From contig NZ_CANMSK010000002.1 of the NCBI RefSeq assembly GCF_947500655.1, positions 124,001 to 188,000 of the forward strand: a stretch of 64,000 bases of DNA, read 5' to 3'. Both the position numbers and the translations under genes were made by a program. Position 1 is the stretch's first letter. Every line of letters begins with the position of its first letter. The notes beneath the pieces are model-generated. The model did no database searches and was not told the DNA's origin. It saw only the letters and a list, made by a program, of their open reading frames with translations. Shown piece by piece: positions 59,555 to 64,000 of this stretch. This stretch comes from an uncultured Psychrosphaera sp. (GTDB lineage Bacteria; Pseudomonadota; Gammaproteobacteria; Enterobacterales; Alteromonadaceae).

Positions 59555-60388
59555 ATGGCTAGAATAAATAGAGATAAAAAGAGCTCTTCTAGTAAAAGAG
59601 CTAAAAAGAAGAGTGGTAATTTATTAGCTGTTGTAATTATGTCTACGGTTGCTGTGTTATTTGGTCTGATTATTTATACATTTGTAACGGTTTCTTCTGA
59701 AATAATACCAAGAGATAAAGAAACGTTATGTCGAATAGACGGCCAATATAATAAACATATAATATTATTAGATGTCACAGGTGTGTATAGCCTTATTCAG
59801 CATAAAACCATAAGACAAGCTATTGAAAATAATGTAGCTGATTTAGCTGTAGATGAGCAACTTCAACTTCATTTTATTACAAGTAGTGTGAGTGATGTAG
59901 TTCAACCCTTGATGAAAGTTTGTAATCCTGGGCAAGGTGAAGATGTAGATGCATTTTTTGGCAATGCAAATATGATAAAGAAAAAATGGGAAGAAAAACT
60001 TTTCAGACCATTAAATGAAATTTTAACAGAATTTGATAGTGCTAATACCGTAGCTGCAAAATCGCCGATCTTTGAAACTATACAAATGATAAACAATCAG
60101 TCTATTAAAAGAAGTGAAGAAGGGACGAAAACTAGATTTACAATTATCTCAGACTTCATACAACACTCTGATGATTATTCTTTTTTCAAAAATAATATAG
60201 AAAACTTTTGGCGCTCAAATTACCAACATAAAGTATATACTGAATTGAAAGACGTTGAGATGCAGTTGTTATTTGTTCGTAGAGATGGACGTGAGAAATA
60301 CTTAGGGAAAATATATTTAGATTTTTGGAAAGAATATTTTACAAAATCTGGAAGTGAAAAAGTAATAATCAAAAGAATAGAAGGTTAA
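59555..60388 (+). CDS. Protein B: membrane-anchored vWA-like domain protein
   Basis: A 277-residue protein with a strongly basic N-terminus (KRAKKKSGN), one TM helix (about 22-46), then an extracytoplasmic domain. HIILLDVTGVYS (69-79) resembles a von Willebrand A first strand with a partial MIDAS site (Asp73, Thr75; the third position is Val). KSPIFETI (169-176) and FTIISDFIQHS (195-205, Asp200) match the second and third metal-site regions. Two Cys (59, 123) could form a disulfide. vWA domains bind protein ligands. It is translated directly after protein A, with no gap, and 8 bp before protein C. The vWA call is by pattern and needs structure prediction. Confidence 0.65.
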   Translation: MARINRDKKSSSSKRAKKKSGNLLAVVIMSTVAVLFGLIIYTFVTVSSEIIPRDKETLCRIDGQYNKHIILLDVTGVYSLIQHKTIRQAIENNVADLAVDEQLQLHFITSSVSDVVQPLMKVCNPGQGEDVDAFFGNANMIKKKWEEKLFRPLNEILTEFDSANTVAAKSPIFETIQMINNQSIKRSEEGTKTRFTIISDFIQHSDDYSFFKNNIENFWRSNYQHKVYTELKDVEMQLLFVRRDGREKYLGKIYLDFWKEYFTKSGSEKVIIKRIEG

Positions 60389-60396
60389 GCAATACT

Positions 60397-61083
60397 GTGT
60401 TCTCCGAAATAAAAAATGTATTTATAGTAGCTTTTATTCTTGGAGCTTGCCTGAGCCTATACGGTGCTTACAGTGGTTTATATTTAATCACTGTAAGTCT
60501 TTCTGTACTAATCATGGTGGTGTATTTTTTCACCACCCTTTATTTAAACACTATAAAGAAACAAATCTCAGTAGAACAGCTAGCAAATAGTAATTACTAT
60601 TTAGGTTTTATGTTCACTTTAGTATCTATATTGGTTTCTTTAACCAGTGTAATTTCTAATTCATATAATATTGACAATATAGTAAGTAATTTTGGTGTGT
60701 CGCTAGTGACTACTATAATAGGACTTCTGGCTAGAATTTATTTGGCTAATTTCATGCCAAATGAAGAAGTAAATAACGAAATTCTTAATGAATCAGTTGC
60801 ACATAAAATACGTATCATGAATGATCTCTTGCTAGATAATATGCAAAAAAATAAAGCTTTTTCTCAAATGATTGATGAGAGGATGGAAGTACTTGTAGTC
60901 TCAACTGAAAGATCATTAGGAAAGTTTACCAAATTACTTGATAAAGATTTTAAAGCGAGTATTGACACTTTCAATGCTTCTATAAAAAGCATAACTAAAA
61001 GTATGGAAACTTCAAATAAAAAACAATCCGCACTAATATCTGAAGAAGTTAAAGAAGATAAGAAAATAAAAAATAAAAAATAA
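60397..61083 (+). CDS. Protein C: MotA/TolQ/ExbB-like proton-channel subunit
   Basis: A 228-residue membrane protein starting at GTG 60397. It has two N-terminal hydrophobic segments (about 7-25 and 28-48), then two more at 67-86 (LGFMFTLVSILVSL) and 95-118 (FGVSLVTTIIGLLARI). The second block matches the MotA/TolQ/ExbB core pattern (ALVTTxxGLLxAI), and Thr74, Thr105 and Thr106 lie where channel-lining threonines occur in TolQ/ExbB. The C-terminal 110 residues are helical and coiled-coil-like. Its stop TAA is followed in frame by 25 more open codons that look coding. The family call is by motif; the usual GTVxG of TM2/3 is degraded. Confidence 0.65.
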   Translation: MFSEIKNVFIVAFILGACLSLYGAYSGLYLITVSLSVLIMVVYFFTTLYLNTIKKQISVEQLANSNYYLGFMFTLVSILVSLTSVISNSYNIDNIVSNFGVSLVTTIIGLLARIYLANFMPNEEVNNEILNESVAHKIRIMNDLLLDNMQKNKAFSQMIDERMEVLVVSTERSLGKFTKLLDKDFKASIDTFNASIKSITKSMETSNKKQSALISEEVKEDKKIKNKK

Positions 61084-61161
61084 AAATATGAAACCGCTGT
61101 GTGGGAACAAAAAAAAGTTATGACTGTTTTTGGAACTCAGATTGAAAATAGTCTTAAATAA
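61084..61161 (+). other. In-frame extension after the protein C stop codon
   Basis: In the same frame as protein C, directly after TAA (61081-61083), 25 codons read on to TAA at 61159-61161: YETAVWEQKKVMTVFGTQIE and NSLK. The amphipathic pattern continues the helical tail of C, and the new end would leave a 14-bp gap to the next gene, typical of this operon. A single base change in the first stop would join them. It could be a nonsense mutation, a sequencing error, or programmed read-through. Confidence 0.45.
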
Positions 61162-61175
61162 CTTAAAAGAATCCG

Positions 61176-64000
61176 ATGAAGAATAAATCAATTTTCAACT
61201 TAAGCATTATTGAATTAATAATAGTGTTATTTGCTATGTTCATGGTTATTACTGTATATCAATTAACTTATAAAACAGCGCATATAAATGAATTGAACAA
61301 AGTTGTTGAGTCTCAAAGAGAAATAACAGAAGAAGTTGTAAGTAAAAATTATCCTGTTTTAGAAAATAAAATTCATGATCTTGTTAATCTTGGAAAGTAC
61401 AAAAAGTTAAATAATCAGCTACAAAACAATAATTCAGGAACAATATTTATTGAAAATAAAATCATAAATAATGTAATAAATGCTGATAAACAGAAAGATT
61501 ATGGTAATTATAAAGATTTATTAAAAAATAAAACCGAATTAAATGGACAACTAAAAGATTTACAAAACCATACACTTACTATCGGTACTTTGAAAAACTT
61601 AAAGTTAGAAAATAAACCACTGCATCAACAAATCCAATCCTTAGAAAAAAGAATAAAAAGTAATTATCAAAATAGAATGGCTTTAACTAATAAATTAAAG
61701 CAGTTAAAAGGTAATGAAACTGTAAAATATATGCTTCAAAAACTTGATGTTCATAATGCCCCAATACAAAAACAGTTAGATACTCTTAATGGCGAATTAA
61801 AAAGATTTGATAATAGTCTATTGGAAAAAAACTATAAGCTTGTCACAGATTACGATGATAATACAAAAGATATACTAGAAAAATTGGATCAAAAAAATAA
61901 GCCAATTGACAAACAAATTGAACTTTTAGAACAAAAGTTAAAAAATAAAAAATTATTATTAGAAATTAACAGGTTAGAAAATGAACTAGCTAATATTCCT
62001 AAAAATTCACAATATAGTTTGGAAAGAAAAAAATTAGATAGCAAAGATTTAAATTTAAAACTCAATAAACTTAAACAACGATTGAATGAAAATAGAGTAT
62101 CAAAGAACCCAGGGTTACAAAAAGCTATAAACAACTTAAATCGTATGCAGACAAACAATCAAAGAAAGTACGAGTCTAATACAAAAGATATGTTAAATAG
62201 GCTTAAACAAGGGAAACTACCTTTAAGCAAACAAATTAAAAACTTACAAAAAGAGCTTGATACCGTATCAAGAAATTCAAAGTTGCAAAAAGCCCTAGAT
62301 AATTTAAATGCGATTAAAATAAATAATCAGGCTAACTATGATCCAAATACAAAAGAGTTACTTAAACAACTCAAACAAGATCAACAACCTTTAGCTAAAC
62401 AAATTGAAAACTTAGAAAAAAAGCTTGATACAGTATCAAGAAATTCAAAGTTGCAAAAAGCCCTAGATAATTTAAATAAGATTGAAACGGATAATCAGGC
62501 TAACTACGACCCAACTACAAAAGAGTTATTAAAACAACTTAATCAAGATCAACAACCTTTAGCTAAACAAATTGAAAACTTAGAAAAAGAGCTTGATACA
62601 ATATCAAGAAATTCAAAGTTGGAAAAAGCCCTAGATAATTTAAATAAGATTGAAACGGATAATCAGGCTAACTACGACCAAACTACAAAAGAGTTATTAA
62701 AACAACTCAACCAAGATCAACAGCCTTTAGCTAAACAAATTGAAAACTTAGAAAAAGAGCTTGATGCAATATCAAGAAACTCAAAGTTGGAAAAAGCCCT
62801 AGATAATTTAAATAAGATTGAAACGGATAATCAGGCTAACTACGACCCAACTACAAAAGAGTTATTAAAACAACTCAACCAAGATCAACAGCCTTTAGAT
62901 CAACAAATTGAAAACTTAGAAAAAGAGCTTGATACAATATCAAGAAACTCAAAGTTGGAAAAAGCCCTAGATAATTTAAATAAGATTGAAACGGATAATC
63001 AGGCTAACTACGACCCAATTACAAAAGAGTTATTAAAACAACTCAACCAAGATCAACAGCCTTTAGATCAACAAATAGAAGGTTTAAAAACTGAGCTGGA
63101 AAAAGCATTAAAAAATCCAGATAGCAATAATGAAGAACTGCAAAAAGCCTTAGATAATTTAAATAAAATTAAAACGGATAATCAGGCTAACTACGACCCA
63201 ATTACAAAAGAGTTATTAAAACAACTTAACCAAGATGAACAACCTTTAGCTAAACAAATAGAAGGTTTAAACGCTGAGCTGGAAAAAACATTAATCAATC
63301 CAGATATCAATGATGAAGAGGTGCAAAAAGCCTTAGATAATTTAACTAAGATTAAAACCGATAATCAGGTTAACTACGACCCAATTACAAAAGAGTTATT
63401 AAAACAACTTAACCAAGATCAACAACCTTTAGCTAAACAAATAGAAGGTTTAAAAGCTGAGCTGGAAAAAACATTAATCACTCCGGGTATCAATGATGAA
63501 GAGCTGCAAAAAGCCTTAGATAATTTAACTAAGATTGAAACGGATAATCAGGCTAACTACGATCCAATTACAAAAGAGTTATTAAAACAACTTAACCAAG
63601 ATGAACAACCTTTAGCTAAACAAATAGAAGGTTTAAAAACTGAGCTGGAAAAAGCATTAATCACTCCGGGTATCAATGATGAAGAGGTGCAAAAAGCCTT
63701 AGATAATTTAAATAAGATTAAAACGGATAATCAGGCTAACTACGACCCAACTACAAAAGAGTTATTAAAAGAACTTAATCGAGATGAACAACCTTTAGCT
63801 AAACAAATAGAAGGTTTAAAAACTGAGCTGGAAAAAGCATTAATCAATCCAGGTATCAATGATGAAGAGCTGCAAAAAGCCTTAGATAATTTAAATAAGA
63901 TTAAAACGGATAATCAGGGTAACTACGATCCAATTACAAAAGAGTTATTAAAACAACTGAACCAAGATGAACAACCTTTGGATAAGCAAATAGAAGGTTT
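61176..64000 (+). CDS. Protein D: giant helical-repeat protein with ExbD/MotB-like TM anchor (runs off window)
   Basis: An open frame of over 940 codons with no stop before 64000, so the 3' end is missing. The N-terminus has one TM helix, NLSIIELIIVLFAMFMVITV (8-27), resembling the ExbD/TolR helix (N-x-x-P-x-I-D-x-x-L-x-L-L-x-x-F-M-V) with Glu13 at the proton-binding Asp position. About 290 residues of coiled-coil-like sequence follow, then tandem repeats from residue 316. Each repeat runs KALDNLNKI...NQANYDP.TKELLKQLNQD.QPL.KQIE.L. The first five are 56 residues; later ones are 61. If it sits like ExbD/MotB, the repeats are periplasmic or beyond. Base composition is extremely A-rich compared with the core genome. 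Confidence 0.75.
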   Translation, partial: MKNKSIFNLSIIELIIVLFAMFMVITVYQLTYKTAHINELNKVVESQREITEEVVSKNYPVLENKIHDLVNLGKYKKLNNQLQNNNSGTIFIENKIINNVINADKQKDYGNYKDLLKNKTELNGQLKDLQNHTLTIGTLKNLKLENKPLHQQIQSLEKRIKSNYQNRMALTNKLKQLKGNETVKYMLQKLDVHNAPIQKQLDTLNGELKRFDNSLLEKNYKLVTDYDDNTKDILEKLDQKNKPIDKQIELLEQKLKNKKLLLEINRLENELANIPKNSQYSLERKKLDSKDLNLKLNKLKQRLNENRVSKNPGLQKAINNLNRMQTNNQRKYESNTKDMLNRLKQGKLPLSKQIKNLQKELDTVSRNSKLQKALDNLNAIKINNQANYDPNTKELLKQLKQDQQPLAKQIENLEKKLDTVSRNSKLQKALDNLNKIETDNQANYDPTTKELLKQLNQDQQPLAKQIENLEKELDTISRNSKLEKALDNLNKIETDNQANYDQTTKELLKQLNQDQQPLAKQIENLEKELDAISRNSKLEKALDNLNKIETDNQANYDPTTKELLKQLNQDQQPLDQQIENLEKELDTISRNSKLEKALDNLNKIETDNQANYDPITKELLKQLNQDQQPLDQQIEGLKTELEKALKNPDSNNEELQKALDNLNKIKTDNQANYDPITKELLKQLNQDEQPLAKQIEGLNAELEKTLINPDINDEEVQKALDNLTKIKTDNQVNYDPITKELLKQLNQDQQPLAKQIEGLKAELEKTLITPGINDEELQKALDNLTKIETDNQANYDPITKELLKQLNQDEQPLAKQIEGLKTELEKALITPGINDEEVQKALDNLNKIKTDNQANYDPTTKELLKELNRDEQPLAKQIEGLKTELEKALINPGINDEELQKALDNLNKIKTDNQGNYDPITKELLKQLNQDEQPLDKQIEG
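62121..64000 (+). repeat. Tandem coding repeats in protein D (168-bp then 183-bp units)
   Basis: Units start at 62121, 62289, 62457, 62625, 62793 (168 bp each), then 62961, 63144, 63327, 63510, 63693 (183 bp each), and 63876 (cut by the window). Units 3-5 are nearly identical in DNA, showing recent duplication; unit 1 is the most diverged. The 15-bp length increase adds five residues (an NPxINDEE-type linker replacing TISRNSK). Confidence 0.95.

Noticed and set aside
61889..62158. Minus-strand 89-codon frame inside gene D
   Set aside because: It is Phe/Leu/Ser-rich, as expected for the complement of a Lys/Asn/Leu-rich coding strand; gene D is open through the whole region.
62121..64000. The repeats as a CRISPR array or non-coding satellite
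   Set aside because: Units are 168 or 183 bp, keep one reading frame through all copies and vary mostly as conservative codon changes; there are no unique spacers.

Overview
This window looks like the chromosome of an AT-rich, Gram-negative marine gammaproteobacterium, most likely in the Alteromonadales (Colwelliaceae-like). That placement is inferred from gene content: cysJIH-cobA, an ilvY/ilvC pair with an attenuated ilvGMDA operon, kbl-tdh, LPS inner-core genes (gmhA, gmhB, hldE, kdkA, waaA next to coaD), paired DUF481 outer-membrane proteins and short intergenic spaces. No rRNA, tRNA, CRISPR array, insertion sequence or intact prophage was recognised.

Layout. 1-6.5 kb: the end of a K+ channel-like gene, a hexapeptide-acyltransferase relic, a DUF1275 membrane protein, and the minus-strand sulfate-assimilation operon cysJ-cysI-cysH-cobA. 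6.8-16.4 kb: two DUF481 paralogues, an HI0933-family flavoprotein, a beta-propeller gene relic, a membrane M48 protease, an M16 lipoprotein protease and an unknown protein. 16.5-22 kb: yegD, a YgjP-like protease and an RluA-type pseudouridine synthase, then two secreted unknown proteins that share a 31-bp upstream element, then the divergent ohrR/ohr pair with a mirrored operator. 22-31 kb: an IgaA-like envelope-stress regulator, kbl-tdh, a short SDR-GNAT-WYL regulator cluster next to an epoxide hydrolase, and a yefM-yoeB toxin-antitoxin pair. 31-46 kb: feoAB, then LPS core genes in two blocks (heptosyltransferase-gmhB diverging from kdkA-waaA; and tetR-gmhA-RIO kinase-hldE), with two lipoproteins and katG between them, then coaD. 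46-57 kb: a Cys/Met-metabolism PLP enzyme, a TraB/GumN protein, and branched-chain amino-acid synthesis: ilvY<>ilvC, then a promoter, leader peptide, attenuator, ilvG-ilvM-ilvD-ilvA. ilvE is absent.

57-64 kb is accessory DNA. A fragment that looks like the 3' end of a polymorphic toxin is followed by an immunity-like gene and about 800 bp of gene-poor sequence. Then comes a compact, very A-rich four-gene operon (58169 to beyond the right edge): a four-TM protein (A), a membrane-anchored vWA-like protein (B), a MotA/TolQ/ExbB-like proton-channel subunit (C), and a giant repeat protein (D) whose single N-terminal TM helix resembles ExbD/TolR/MotB but carries Glu in place of the usual Asp. C plus D look like an ion-driven stator fused to a long helical-repeat tail, reminiscent of but different from Zorya ZorAB. 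This is the best candidate for an undescribed system. D has no stop codon before base 64000.

The rest is mainly housekeeping metabolism and envelope biogenesis. Small relics at 259-380, 9991-10122 and 56815-56991 show past gene loss at junctions.
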